From Saprospiraceae bacterium (GTDB lineage Bacteria > Bacteroidota > Bacteroidia > Chitinophagales > Saprospiraceae): a DNA stretch of 64,000 bases. The translations under genes and the position numbers were made by a program. Every line of letters begins with the position of its first letter. The first letter of the stretch is position 1. The stretch is taken from assembly GCA_016787415.1 (NCBI GenBank), contig JAEUUT010000055.1, positions 1 through 64,000 on the forward strand. The letters are read 5' to 3'. The notes beneath the pieces are model-generated. The model worked only from the letters and a program-made list of their open reading frames with translations, was not told the origin of the DNA and did no database searches. This document shows, piece by piece, positions 19,107 to 27,680 of the stretch.

Positions 19107-20346
19107 GCTTCACCAGCCTTTGTACCGGAAAATACAAATCGGGTCGGCCAGGCATTTGTACTTGCACGAAATAGGCGCCGGCAGTCAGTTGAGAGATGGG
19201 CACCAGTGATTGATTCTGAATATTTTTTACCTGTAAAACAGTCTTGCCACTCACATCGCGTATCATCAGGTTGGCAGTAGAAACCGTTTCCGGCAATGTA
19301 ACGGTAAATACATCCCCGCTGTTGGGATTTGGAGCAACAGACCATTGCACAGGCGTCAGGGTTGCCTCATGGGCATCGGTTGTGGCACAGGTGAGCGATT
19401 CGAGCAGGCCAGTAGCATGCACCCAGAAGGTGTCGACATACGGCTCGAACTGCGGGTCGCTGTAGGTATTGGTGTGGCCGCCGCCGGGCACTGTTTCCAG
19501 AAAATTCCATAGTCCGATGGCCTCTGCCTGCTGGTGCAACAGGCTGCTGCCTTCCAAAAATGCGATGCCTGCTGCCAGTCCGTATACGTAGTTGACCGTT
19601 TCGTCCTGTGTGCCGTGGATGCTTACCAGCGGCAGGTTGTTGAGCCCTACCCATTCTTTCCGATACAGACCGCCCGACATATTCACTACGGCTTTAGCAC
19701 TGGAAGAATAGGTGTGGTTGGAAGCGGTGCCGCTAATGCCTTCCAGTCCGCCATTGTTCTCAACGAGTGTTTGCAGGAATTCCGGCACAACATCCGTAGA
19801 ATCCAGAAAACCCGAGTGCAGGGCCGTCACTGCTCCGGCCGAATAACCTCCTATAAAAACGTGGTCGGCATCGATGTGAAATAAGTTATTGGTGGCAGCA
19901 TCTTCTCTCAAAAAACGCACTGCAGCACGCATATCGCCCACTGCTTTCACGGCAGTATCGAAAATATCAAGCGAGTCGGGGAACCCCAGCAGCAGGAAAG
20001 GATACAGGCGGTATTGGATACTCACGGCCACATAACCTTTTCTCGCCAGCAATTCGCAATAAGGCTGCATCATGCTTTTATCGCCAAACACAAAACTGCC
20101 GCCATGCGCCAGCACAACAGCCGGGCGGGCAGCCAGGTTGTCGCCTTCCGGTTCGTACACGTCCATTTGCAGGGTAAACGAGTTGTTGACGTGTCCAATG
20201 GTAGGCGCGTAATTGACTGTCGTTTTTTTCACTGTGGAAAAAATATCATCGAGGTAACGGCTGCCATCACAACCTGCATTTTGAGCGTAAGCAGTTCCGG
20301 CGTGGATAGCAAACAAGGAAAAAAGCAAAAGGGTAAATTTTTTCAT
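19102..20346 (-). CDS. Secreted alpha/beta-hydrolase (esterase) with T9SS sorting domain
   Basis: A 414-residue protein with signal peptide (AYAQNAG, cleavage near 21). The carboxylesterase-type fold shows the oxyanion-hole motif HGGSF (81-85) and the nucleophile elbow GGYSAGAV with Ser169. 'VSIHGTQDETVNYVYG' supplies the catalytic Asp area and 'PGGGHTN' the His. The last ~75 residues ('QWSVAPNPNSGDVFTVTL') are a type A T9SS domain. It is likely a surface or extracellular esterase. Its stop codon is provided by the adjoining repeat array (TAA in GATAAGG). Confidence 0.85.
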   Translation of the reverse strand: MKKFTLLLFSLFAIHAGTAYAQNAGCDGSRYLDDIFSTVKKTTVNYAPTIGHVNNSFTLQMDVYEPEGDNLAARPAVVLAHGGSFVFGDKSMMQPYCELLARKGYVAVSIQYRLYPFLLLGFPDSLDIFDTAVKAVGDMRAAVRFLREDAATNNLFHIDADHVFIGGYSAGAVTALHSGFLDSTDVVPEFLQTLVENNGGLEGISGTASNHTYSSSAKAVVNMSGGLYRKEWVGLNNLPLVSIHGTQDETVNYVYGLAAGIAFLEGSSLLHQQAEAIGLWNFLETVPGGGHTNTYSDPQFEPYVDTFWVHATGLLESLTCATTDAHEATLTPVQWSVAPNPNSGDVFTVTLPETVSTANLMIRDVSGKTVLQVKNIQNQSLVPISQLTAGAYFVQVQMPGRPDLYFPVQRLVKR

Positions 20347-20397
20347 GGCCGAGCAAGTTGAAGGAAATAAAAAAGGACTGCAATGTAAGGATTGACA

Positions 20398-20450
20398 GTC
20401 CGTATCAAAAAATCAGTTTTAATCCGCCAAAATCCGTATCATCCGTTTTC
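20398..20450. repeat. One-sided array related to the ACGGATT family
   Basis: In the short gap between the esterase and DUF2480 genes, 'TCCGTATCA', 'AATCCGCC', 'AATCCGTATCATCCG' repeat the ATCCG word of the palindrome at 16276-16400. No opposite arm is present, so it looks like a remnant. Confidence 0.5.
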
Positions 20451-20486
20451 CCATCCCTCTTCACAGGGCGTAGCCGAACAATTCCC

Positions 20487-21020
20487 TCATTCCACAATTT
20501 CAGAATGCCTTGGATTCGATTTTTTGTAAACAGGCACAGTAGAACAGGGTTCACCGAACATAATACTTTGTGCCAGGGGCTGGAGCAAGCGCGTAATTTC
20601 CAGATATGCCGCTGGAGGCACCGGTTTGTCGCTGCAACCTTTAATCACCAGGCGTTTGCCCGCATACTGGCTCCAGTCCATGCTATTGAGTCGCTTTAAA
20701 AAAGACTGCTGGGCAAACTCCTCCGGAGTAGTCTGCGCCATATCTGCCACATACGGCGCCGCATACGTGGCTACCAGCATATAAGCCCACATCGGAATAA
20801 TGGCATCCGTAGAGCAGAATACTGCCAGGTTTTTGCCCTGATATTGCTCCCAGTTATGGTTTTTCAGGGCTTCCCGAAAATCCTTTTCCTTGAGCATCAG
20901 TTCCATAAACAAGTACTGTTTCAGGTCAAAACCGACGATGTCGCCAGCCGGGTAAAATGCTTCCAGGTCGATGGTTTCCAGGCCGCTGGCTGCTACACGA
21001 TTGACAAGTGGAGAGTCCAT
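20487..21020 (-). CDS. DUF2480 family protein
   Basis: A 177-residue cytoplasmic protein. 'LVNRVAASGLETIDLEAFYP', 'GFDLKQYLFMELMLKEKDFR' and 'WSQYAGKRLVIKGCSDKPVP' correspond to DUF2480, a family that I know only from Bacteroidota. The function is unknown. 'CSTDAIIPMWAYMLV' is a conserved-looking segment with a Cys. It lies 69 bp downstream of scpB on the same strand, and the gap is a GTGAGAGG array, so the two may be co-transcribed through it. Confidence 0.88.
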   Translation of the reverse strand: MDSPLVNRVAASGLETIDLEAFYPAGDIVGFDLKQYLFMELMLKEKDFREALKNHNWEQYQGKNLAVFCSTDAIIPMWAYMLVATYAAPYVADMAQTTPEEFAQQSFLKRLNSMDWSQYAGKRLVIKGCSDKPVPPAAYLEITRLLQPLAQSIMFGEPCSTVPVYKKSNPRHSEIVE

Positions 21021-21022
21021 TC

Positions 21023-21089
21023 CAGAGGTGAGAAGTGAGAGGTGAGAGGTGAGAGGTGAGAGGTGAGAGGTGAGAAGTGAGAGAGGTGG
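21023..21089. repeat. One-sided GTGAGAGG word array
   Basis: About eight copies of (A/G)GTGAGA(G/A) with a period of 7, filling nearly the whole space between the DUF2480 start and the scpB stop. The TGA of scpB (21090-21092, minus strand) abuts the array. Confidence 0.9.
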
Positions 21090-21662
21090 TCAGGATTCTT
21101 CGAGCGTGGGTGTTTCGCCGATGGTGTTTTCCACTTCCTTGAAATCCTTGGGTTTGGGAAGATCCTGTAAGTTATTGATTCCCAGGTAGTCCATAAACTT
21201 CTCAGTAGTGCCATACAACAAGGGGCGTCCAGGCCCTTCGCTTCTGCCGACAATCACAACAAGTTCTTTCTCCAAAAGTTTTTGGAGGGCGTAATCGCAG
21301 TTCACGCCACGGATTTCTTCCAGTTCGGATTTGATAACCGGCTGCTTGTAGGCAATGAGGGCCAGTGTTTCCAGTGCCGCCTGCGACAAGCGTTTCTTGG
21401 TCGTCTGCTTGAGGTGAATCGCTACCGTATTGTGGTAAGCGCCTTTGGTCAGAAACTGGTATCCGCCAGCGATTTCCACCAGTTCAAAGGCAAATAATTC
21501 TGCCCGATACTGTTCCTGTATCCCGGAAATGATGGCCAGAATATCATCCACTGGCACTTCCATTTGCCAGGCTTCGTCGAGCACCGATTTAATATCATCC
21601 AGCGAAATGGCCTGCGGAGAAGCAAATACGAGCGCTTCTATGTGTTGTTTCAGGAATTCCAT
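21090..21662 (-). CDS. scpB: Segregation and condensation protein ScpB
   Basis: A 190-residue kleisin-interacting subunit of the SMC-ScpAB complex, which helps compact and separate chromosomes. 'FLKQHIEALVFASPQAISLDDI' is the first winged helix. 'KRLSQAALETLALIAYKQPVIKSELEEIRGV' (a conserved ScpB block, here residues ~100-130) starts the second, followed by 'GRPLLYGTTEKFMDYLGI'. Length is normal for the family. No scpA is visible in the window. Confidence 0.95.
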   Translation of the reverse strand: MEFLKQHIEALVFASPQAISLDDIKSVLDEAWQMEVPVDDILAIISGIQEQYRAELFAFELVEIAGGYQFLTKGAYHNTVAIHLKQTTKKRLSQAALETLALIAYKQPVIKSELEEIRGVNCDYALQKLLEKELVVIVGRSEGPGRPLLYGTTEKFMDYLGINNLQDLPKPKDFKEVENTIGETPTLEES

Positions 21663-21677
21663 GGGGCGAAGATAATA

Positions 21678-21948
21678 TTAGAAGTGAGAAGTGAGAGGTG
21701 AGAAGTGAGAGGGCGTAGCGTGTACAGAGGTGAGAGGTGAGAGGTGAGAGGGCGTAGCGTGTACAGAGGTGAGAGGTGAGAGGTGAGAAGTGAGAGGGCG
21801 TAGCGTGTACAGAGGTGAGAGGTGAGAGTCCGTAGAGTGTACCGCGTTGCTCTACAATTTTGGAGTGGACGCTTTGCTAAACGAAATTTTATTGCGGAGC
21901 GGCACACTCTACGCCCTCTCACCTCTCACTTCTCACCTCTCTCCTCTA
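21678..21948. repeat. Compound GTGAGAGG array with three core copies and an inverted arm
   Basis: The left part consists of blocks of GTGAGAGG/GTGAGAAG words separated by GGGCGTAGCGTGTACAGAGG, which starts at 21711, 21750 and 21796 (periods 39 and 46), then a variant GTCCGTAGAGTGTACC at 21828. After a ~60-base loop rich in AT, the right arm 21904-21948 reads CACACTCTACGCCCTCTCACC and further CTCACTTCTCACC words. The TAG stop of the PhoD-like gene (21946-21948) is at the outer edge. No unique spacers: not a CRISPR. Confidence 0.9.
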
Positions 21949-23115
21949 ATACCTGTTCGTAATTTCCTCAAACAACTCATTCTGCAATCCACGCACCTGC
22001 ATCGTCACCACCGGGTGTTCTGCTTCCCAGCGGATTTTGAGCACGCCGAAATTGCGTTTGACCACCATATCGCCCACCCGAAACTTGTTGGTTTCATTGA
22101 GGCCGCTGCGGATGTGGGTGAGTCCGCTGGAGGTAAAATCGTAGAGCGGATACGGCAACCCTTGCAGGTCCATTTTGGAAATTTCGGCCATGTGGCGGTC
22201 GCCGGAAAGAATCAGCAGGTTTTTGGGCTTTGCTTTGACGATCAGGCTGAGCAGGCGTTTGCGGGCATTGGGGAAATTACCCCATTTGTCATAGCCATGT
22301 TCGTCGGACAGCACCTGCACGCTGGAGCAAAGGAGGGTCAGATTGGCCTGGCTGTGTGTCAGTTCGCGTTCGAGCCATTGCCATTGGGCTTCTCCGAGGA
22401 TATCGCCGTCCGGATTGGGCAAAAACCGTTTTTGCTTGGTCGGATCGGCCGTCAGCGAATCGCGGAAATAGCGCGTATCCATCATAATTACTTTGATGCG
22501 TTGAGCGCCTTTACCGAAGGTGTAAGATTGGTAGGCGCCTTCTCGTTTGCGAACGGGGTTGTTAGCGGGCACATCCAGAAAATCGAGCAGGCATTTTTTG
22601 GTGCCTTTTTTCCCGGTCAGGTATTTGTCGCCGCCGTTTTTGCCGTAGTCGTGGTCATCGTACACGCCGATGACCTGCGCCTTGGAACGCAATTGCTTGT
22701 AGTCGGGATTGGTTTTGAGCAGTTTGTAATGCGCCGTCAGCGCTTTTACATTGGTGGTATCGGCATAAACAATGTCGCCCAGCCATATCCACAGGTTTGG
22801 GTTGTTGGCATTCACCCACTCCCACATGGTTTGTGGTTTTTCCATTTTATTGCAAGAGCCAAACGCAATAATGGCCGGCGCGGTGGTAGTGTCGATGGGC
22901 TTGGGTTTGTACGACTCTACATCGAGGTTTTCGGCCATATCGGCGGCTTCCGGCGCCATTTTGGGGGTTAAAACTTCTTTTTCCTTTTGCTGTTTGGGAG
23001 AGGATGATGCAGGCGGTTGAAGCGTTGTTTGTGCAGGTTTTGTCTTTTGTGCAAAAAGCGTGGTAGAAAAGGCTGCGACGAGGAAGGCAGCGAAAAACAG
23101 ATTTCGTTGAGTCAT
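21946..23115 (-). CDS. PhoD-like alkaline phosphatase D family protein
   Basis: A 389-residue protein with signal peptide (AFSTTLFAQK, cleavage near 22). After a proline-rich linker, the metallophosphatase core shows 'IIAFGSCNK', 'WIWLGDIVYAD' (metal-binding GDxxY), 'QVIGVYDDHDYGKNGG' (DDHD motif), 'LLCSSVQVL' and 'LLILSGDRHMAEIS' (GDRH). These match the PhoD family, Ca/Fe-dependent phosphodiesterase or phosphatases. The secretion route is Sec, since no twin Arg is present. Divergent from the PorE-like gene. Confidence 0.9.
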   Translation of the reverse strand: MTQRNLFFAAFLVAAFSTTLFAQKTKPAQTTLQPPASSSPKQQKEKEVLTPKMAPEAADMAENLDVESYKPKPIDTTTAPAIIAFGSCNKMEKPQTMWEWVNANNPNLWIWLGDIVYADTTNVKALTAHYKLLKTNPDYKQLRSKAQVIGVYDDHDYGKNGGDKYLTGKKGTKKCLLDFLDVPANNPVRKREGAYQSYTFGKGAQRIKVIMMDTRYFRDSLTADPTKQKRFLPNPDGDILGEAQWQWLERELTHSQANLTLLCSSVQVLSDEHGYDKWGNFPNARKRLLSLIVKAKPKNLLILSGDRHMAEISKMDLQGLPYPLYDFTSSGLTHIRSGLNETNKFRVGDMVVKRNFGVLKIRWEAEHPVVTMQVRGLQNELFEEITNRY

Positions 23116-23203
23116 ACTATTTGGAAGGAAATAAATACTTCAGGTCGTTTGCGCCAAGAAAACGAAGAAAGTTGGAAAATAGTACAAAAGGTATGTACGT
23201 TAG

Positions 23204-23336
23204 AGTCCTGAGTCGTAAGTCCTGAGTCCTAAGTCTGTAGAGTACGCCTTATTCAGTCCGGCATCTATAAAACTTTAGCCAAGGGTAACAAGGCGTAGTC
23301 TACGGACTCAGGACTTACGACTCAGGACTCAGGACT
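23204..23336. repeat. Word-array palindrome, GAGTCCTGAGTC family
   Basis: The arms 23204-23250 and 23290-23336 (47 bases, a few mismatches) are arrays of GAGTCCTGAGTCGTAAG words with GTAGAGTACGCC on the loop side. The 39-base loop shares 'GGCATCTA' and 'CCAAGGGTAA' with the copy at 63129-63268. It lies between two divergent genes, so it cannot be just a terminator. Confidence 0.92.
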
Positions 23337-23350
23337 AATTACAGATTACT

Positions 23351-25369
23351 ATGCTTACAAAAACAACACCCCTGTTTCTCCTGCTGCTGCTGGCAGCCTG
23401 CACCTACACCATCAAAATCAAGGATGGCAAAACAGCGTATGAACGCAAGCAGTATGCCGTAGCGGCGCCCATGCTGGAAAAGGAATTTGCACGCGCCAAA
23501 ACCCGCAATGAAAAAGGCCAGATTGCCTACCTGCTGGGCGACGCCTACCGCCGAACTGGCCGCGATGAAAAGTCCTTGCAGTGGTTCAAAACGTCCTACG
23601 ACAACAACGGCGGCGCTGAAGCCCTGAAAGCATACGCCTACGCCCTGAAAAAAATGGAGCGTTACGCCGAAGCACGCGACGCATTTAAAAACCTGGGCAT
23701 AGAAATCGGCTCGCCCTACGAATACCGCAAGGAAATAACGGCTTCCACCGTAGCGGAAGGCTGGCTGAAAGAATTGCCGACCAACGGCTGGAAGGTAGAG
23801 CCTACCCCGTTCAACAGCACGCAAAACGACTTCGCGCCAACGTTGTTCCCCGATGGGCGACTGGTGTTCAGCAGCGACCGCAGCATGAGCACCGGCGAAA
23901 ACAAATACAACTGGACGGGCAATCGGTTTATGGATATTTTTATTGTAGACCCAACCAGTGCTAGCCCACAAGTATTTGACAGTCAATTAAATACCGAAAA
24001 CAACGAAGCCACGCCTTGTTTTAACAAAACAGGTACCGAGGTATTCTTCGTGCGGGCGGTGGGCGCGTACAAGGGCGACGACGCGTTCAATAAAATTTAC
24101 ACAGCCAACCGCCTGTCAGACGAAGGAGGATGGAGCGCGCCCGTTCCCCTGCCCTACCAAAAAGAAAAAGTCAATTACCTGCATCCAGCCCTTAGTGCCG
24201 ACGGCAATACGCTGTATTTCGCCAGCAACGACCCAGAAGGTTGGGGCGGCTACGACTTGTATTCCATGCAGCGCAGCGGCAAAACGGAGAGCGGCTGGGA
24301 CGACCCCAAACTGCTCACCAGGGCGATCAATACGCCCGGCAATGAGGTGTTTCCTTCTTTCGACGCCGATACCTTGTACTTCGCTTCCGATGGCCTCACG
24401 GGTATGGGCGGACTCGATATTTTCCGCACCTACAAACTCGAGCGCAACGCCTGGGCGCCACCGATCAACCTGAAAGCGCCTGTCAACAGCGGCGCCGACG
24501 ACTTTGGCCTGGCCATGAATCCTGGCAAAAACGCGGCCGCCCACAAACCGGGCGACCTCCTTCGCAGCGGCTTTTTCACCTCCAACCGCAACCTGGAATC
24601 TGCCCGTGGCGGCGACGATATTTACCGTTTCGAACAACGTGTGCCGCCGCCTAAACCACCCAAAATCGACACCGTCGACAAGAAAAACATCGTGTACAAA
24701 ATGACGCTGGAGGTGTATGTGCTGGAAAAAATTCTCACAGATCCCACCAACCCCAACAGTAAAATGCTGGGCCGAAAACCGCTCTCCGGCGCTGCCCTCA
24801 CATTCGATACCGGCAAAAAACCGCAAACCATCACCCTCAAAGACGACGGCTATTACAAGGTCGACCTCGCGGAAAATACCGATTATCAGTTCTCCGCAGC
24901 GCTGCCCGGCTACCTCTCCAACTCGGCCCGTTTCAGTACCCGTGGTATGGCCAAAGATCCGAACAATCCGGTGCAGTCGTTCGAACTGGAAATCGTGCTC
25001 GACAAGATTTACCGCGACCGCGAAATCGTACTCGAAAACATCTACTACGACTACGATAAATGGGATATCCGCCCCGATGCCGAGCCCACGCTCAACCGAC
25101 TGGCTGATATGCTCAAACAAAACCCGGGCATCCGTATCCAACTCGGTAGCCATACCGACTGCCGGGGCAATGACTCGTACAACCAGACCCTCTCACAACG
25201 CCGCGCAGAAAGTGCTGTCAACTACCTCATTACCAAAGGTATAGACGCCGACCGCCTCGGCGCGGTGGGCTACGGCGAAACGCAACCCGCCGCCGATTGC
25301 GCCTGCGCCCGATGTACGGAAAATGAGCACCAGACGAATAGGAGGACGACGTTTAAGGTGGTGGAGTAG
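23351..25369 (+). CDS. PorE-like OmpA-family lipoprotein (TPR, propeller, carboxypeptidase-like, OmpA)
   Basis: A 672-residue protein with lipobox LLLAACTYT (Cys17). The order of domains is: TPR-like helices (25-125), a WD40/PD40-like propeller (~145-430, with repeated 'LYFASNDPEGWGGYDLYSM' and 'LYFASDGLTGMGGLDIF'), a carboxypeptidase-regulatory-like beta domain (~450-545), and a C-terminal OmpA domain ('LGSHTDCRGNDSYNQTLSQR', 'GYGETQPAADC') that binds peptidoglycan. This is the architecture of PorE, which anchors the T9SS to the cell wall, though many paralogues exist. The TAG stop sits inside a GTGAGTAGTGAGT array. Confidence 0.85.
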   Translation: MLTKTTPLFLLLLLAACTYTIKIKDGKTAYERKQYAVAAPMLEKEFARAKTRNEKGQIAYLLGDAYRRTGRDEKSLQWFKTSYDNNGGAEALKAYAYALKKMERYAEARDAFKNLGIEIGSPYEYRKEITASTVAEGWLKELPTNGWKVEPTPFNSTQNDFAPTLFPDGRLVFSSDRSMSTGENKYNWTGNRFMDIFIVDPTSASPQVFDSQLNTENNEATPCFNKTGTEVFFVRAVGAYKGDDAFNKIYTANRLSDEGGWSAPVPLPYQKEKVNYLHPALSADGNTLYFASNDPEGWGGYDLYSMQRSGKTESGWDDPKLLTRAINTPGNEVFPSFDADTLYFASDGLTGMGGLDIFRTYKLERNAWAPPINLKAPVNSGADDFGLAMNPGKNAAAHKPGDLLRSGFFTSNRNLESARGGDDIYRFEQRVPPPKPPKIDTVDKKNIVYKMTLEVYVLEKILTDPTNPNSKMLGRKPLSGAALTFDTGKKPQTITLKDDGYYKVDLAENTDYQFSAALPGYLSNSARFSTRGMAKDPNNPVQSFELEIVLDKIYRDREIVLENIYYDYDKWDIRPDAEPTLNRLADMLKQNPGIRIQLGSHTDCRGNDSYNQTLSQRRAESAVNYLITKGIDADRLGAVGYGETQPAADCACARCTENEHQTNRRTTFKVVE

Positions 25370-25442
25370 TGAGTGGTGAGTAGTGAGTGGTGAGTAGTGA
25401 GTAGTGAGTGGTGAGTGGTGAGTGGTGAGTGGTGAGTGGTGG
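25364..25442. repeat. One-sided GTGAGTGGTGAGTAG word array
   Basis: About eleven copies of GTGAGT(G/A)G with period 7, beginning at the stop codon of the PorE-like gene. No reverse arm follows within the 103-bp gap to the convergent gene. The word matches the palindrome at 33557-33672. Confidence 0.9.
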
Positions 25443-25472
25443 GAACAAATTCACCTAAATTGTCGTGATTCC

Positions 25473-26225
25473 TTATTCCATCTGTGTTTTTTTCCTGCCG
25501 AACTGATAGCCTATGCTCATGCCAAAACTGCTTTCCTGTATTTTCAACTTGTTTACAGAAGGAAGATGTGTGGTGAGGTGCATGCTGATTACTATCGGGT
25601 GATAGCGAACAATGCCCACATGAAATGCCAGTTCCGGCACGAAAACAGGTGATTTTTGTTCAATTTTCTTCAATTCACGCAGGTATTCCTGCTCTAGGTC
25701 AGAACTGATCAAACCCTGGGTATACCTGATCAGCAAAAACCTTATTCCGACACCAATGGTGGATACACTATTGACATAAGAGTACGCCCCTTGCAAGAAA
25801 TAGCGCTGCAAATGCAGGGTGGAGGTTTGGGCCAATTTATTGTTGTAACTGGAAAACAATTTTTCCTGTCCATAGCCAGCCATTGCCGAAGCAATGTAAT
25901 CCCGATCGACATGGTAGGCGCCCACGCCAATTTCCGTGAGGTGAAAATTAGTGGCGTATTGTTTGATTTTCTGAAACACCCGGCCGCTGCGCCCATTGTG
26001 GTTCAGCATCAGCAGAAGGTTTTTACGCGGGCTGTACATTCCCATCAGGTTGTATCCGGTGTAGCCGTTTGACCAGGAAAATCCTGCCAGAACGTTTCCC
26101 TGCCTGCCCTGCGACAGCGTTGGCACCTGAACCGGGTTGGGCACGTAATATGTTATGTTTTGTGCAGGCAACATCACTTCCCATAGCAGTACATGAAAGC
26201 AAATTAGCAAAGTATATTTACACAT
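25473..26225 (-). CDS. Probable outer-membrane beta-barrel protein of unknown function
   Basis: A 250-residue protein with signal peptide (WEVMLPAQ, cleavage near 22). The rest shows alternating hydrophobic strands with turn residues ('VLAGFSWSNGYTGYNLMGMYS', 'FHLTEIGVGAYHVDRDYI', 'SFGMSIGYQFGR' at the end), which suits a small beta barrel. It resembles PorP/SprF-type barrels in style, but I cannot place it in that family. The cytochrome c peroxidase gene lies 21 bp upstream on the same strand, so the two are likely an operon and the barrel may serve the same envelope process. Confidence 0.6.
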   Translation of the reverse strand: MCKYTLLICFHVLLWEVMLPAQNITYYVPNPVQVPTLSQGRQGNVLAGFSWSNGYTGYNLMGMYSPRKNLLLMLNHNGRSGRVFQKIKQYATNFHLTEIGVGAYHVDRDYIASAMAGYGQEKLFSSYNNKLAQTSTLHLQRYFLQGAYSYVNSVSTIGVGIRFLLIRYTQGLISSDLEQEYLRELKKIEQKSPVFVPELAFHVGIVRYHPIVISMHLTTHLPSVNKLKIQESSFGMSIGYQFGRKKTQME

Positions 26226-26246
26226 AACTACTTGTTTTTAAATGAT

Positions 26247-27407
26247 TTACTTAAACGGATTGGAAAATCGCGGGTCTACAATAAAGTGTGGGTCTGTAAG
26301 TGTATGCAGGAAATTGATCAAGTCCTGCTTGTCGCTTTCAGACAGGTTCATGCGCTTAGGGGCGCCATTTTCTTTCAGTCGGTAGTGCAAATTGGGATGA
26401 TTCTGAATGCCTGAATTGTAATGCTCTACCACTTCGGCCAGGGTTTGAAAACGGCCATCGTGCATATATGGCGCCGTCAGGGCGATGTTGCGCAAGGCAG
26501 GCACTTTAAAGCACCCCATTTGTTCTGTTATGCCTGAAATACTGCCCACTCCGTTATCATTGGTTAAGCCAGCATCGATGCCATTGCTGGCATAAAACAG
26601 GTAAGGGCGTCCCATTTCGTAACTGTGGCATTTGGCGCAGTTGTTCATATATATGGATTTGCCGTGGTTTTCACTTTCCGTAAATCCCGGGAAAGGGCTT
26701 GTTACCAATCCCCCTTTTGATGCCTCTTCGTCAAATTTGCTCTTGTACGACCCCATCGAATTTACAAAATGAGCAATCGCCTCATTCATCTGATCGGCAG
26801 TGACATCCGAATTGCCGAATGCCTTTCGCAGCAGCGGCTGGTAATATGGCTGGCTTCGCACCACCTCGACCACCTCGTTCATGTGCATATCCATTTCGGC
26901 TGGATTAGCCAGAGAACCCTTGTTTTGCTCGCTAGCGGTAGGTGCCCTGTTATCCCAGAAAAAGCGAATAGCGCTGCTGCCGTTGATATCCGTGCCATAA
27001 TAGGCTGCAAAACTCGCCACCGAGGCTAATGCAATGGCATTTCGGCTGCCCAAACGGCCGTACACGCCAGTACTTACACGTTTGTCGTCGCTGAACCCAA
27101 TTTCCTGTTTGTGGCAACTGGCGCAGGAAATGGTACCGTCTTTCGAAAGGCGTTTGTCGTAAAACAGCACGCGCCCCAGAACAGCCTTGTTTTGATCGAT
27201 GGCGCTTGCACGCAATCCGGCATTCACCAAATTCTGCGGAAGATGAACCGTGTAATCATCCGGTTTTTCAGGAAGCGTGAGGTGCTGCGACAGCACCTGC
27301 ATTTCTTCCGGAGTGTAAAAAGAATAGGTAAATTCAGGGTCTTTATTGCAGGAAGCAATCAGTATTATCGTCGTACAAAGCAGGGGAAAAAGGAGTCTCT
27401 TGAACAT
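26247..27407 (-). CDS. Dihaem cytochrome c peroxidase (MauG/CcpA family) lipoprotein, copy 1
   Basis: A 386-residue protein with a lipoprotein signal (IILIASC, Cys20). Two haem c sites are visible: CASCH at 95-99 and CAKCH at 257-261. 'RVLFYDKRLSKDGTISC' and 'FKVPALRNIALTAPYMHDG' are typical of the CCP/MauG family, which reduces hydrogen peroxide with electrons from cytochrome c or makes protein modifications. It is anchored in the periplasm. A paralogue with the same layout lies at 31387-32553. Co-directional with the barrel gene 21 bp downstream. Confidence 0.9.
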   Translation of the reverse strand: MFKRLLFPLLCTTIILIASCNKDPEFTYSFYTPEEMQVLSQHLTLPEKPDDYTVHLPQNLVNAGLRASAIDQNKAVLGRVLFYDKRLSKDGTISCASCHKQEIGFSDDKRVSTGVYGRLGSRNAIALASVASFAAYYGTDINGSSAIRFFWDNRAPTASEQNKGSLANPAEMDMHMNEVVEVVRSQPYYQPLLRKAFGNSDVTADQMNEAIAHFVNSMGSYKSKFDEEASKGGLVTSPFPGFTESENHGKSIYMNNCAKCHSYEMGRPYLFYASNGIDAGLTNDNGVGSISGITEQMGCFKVPALRNIALTAPYMHDGRFQTLAEVVEHYNSGIQNHPNLHYRLKENGAPKRMNLSESDKQDLINFLHTLTDPHFIVDPRFSNPFK

Positions 27408-27626
27408 GGTCTACAATTGTTTGAACAAATGAAAAAATGCATCGATATCGAATACTAGAACTAGCGATACAAAAGTAGACCTGTGAAATACCTGCGTTTT
27501 CACGTAATCAACCAGAAACATATTTTATTTTATTAAATTCAAATAAAAAACCTCAAATGATTAATATCTAATAAAAACATATTTAAATCACTTACAAAAC
27601 GCTGAAAACGCGCACTGCCTGGGGGG

Positions 27627-27634
27627 TAATTTTG
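27627..27634 (+). promoter_or_regulatory. Bacteroidota -7 element (TAATTTTG)
   Basis: TAATTTTG fits TAnnTTTG, 46 bases before the ATG at 27681. No clear TTTG is seen 19-20 bases upstream. The remaining 27408-27626 is AT-rich with nothing else recognised. Confidence 0.4.
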
Positions 27635-27680
27635 TAGTGACATCCGAAATTGGAACCACTCACTCACATCTCAACTCACC

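Noticed and set aside
21678..21840. CRISPR-like direct repeats
   Set aside because: The 'spacers' are copies of the same GTGAGAGG words, not unique sequences, and there are no cas genes.
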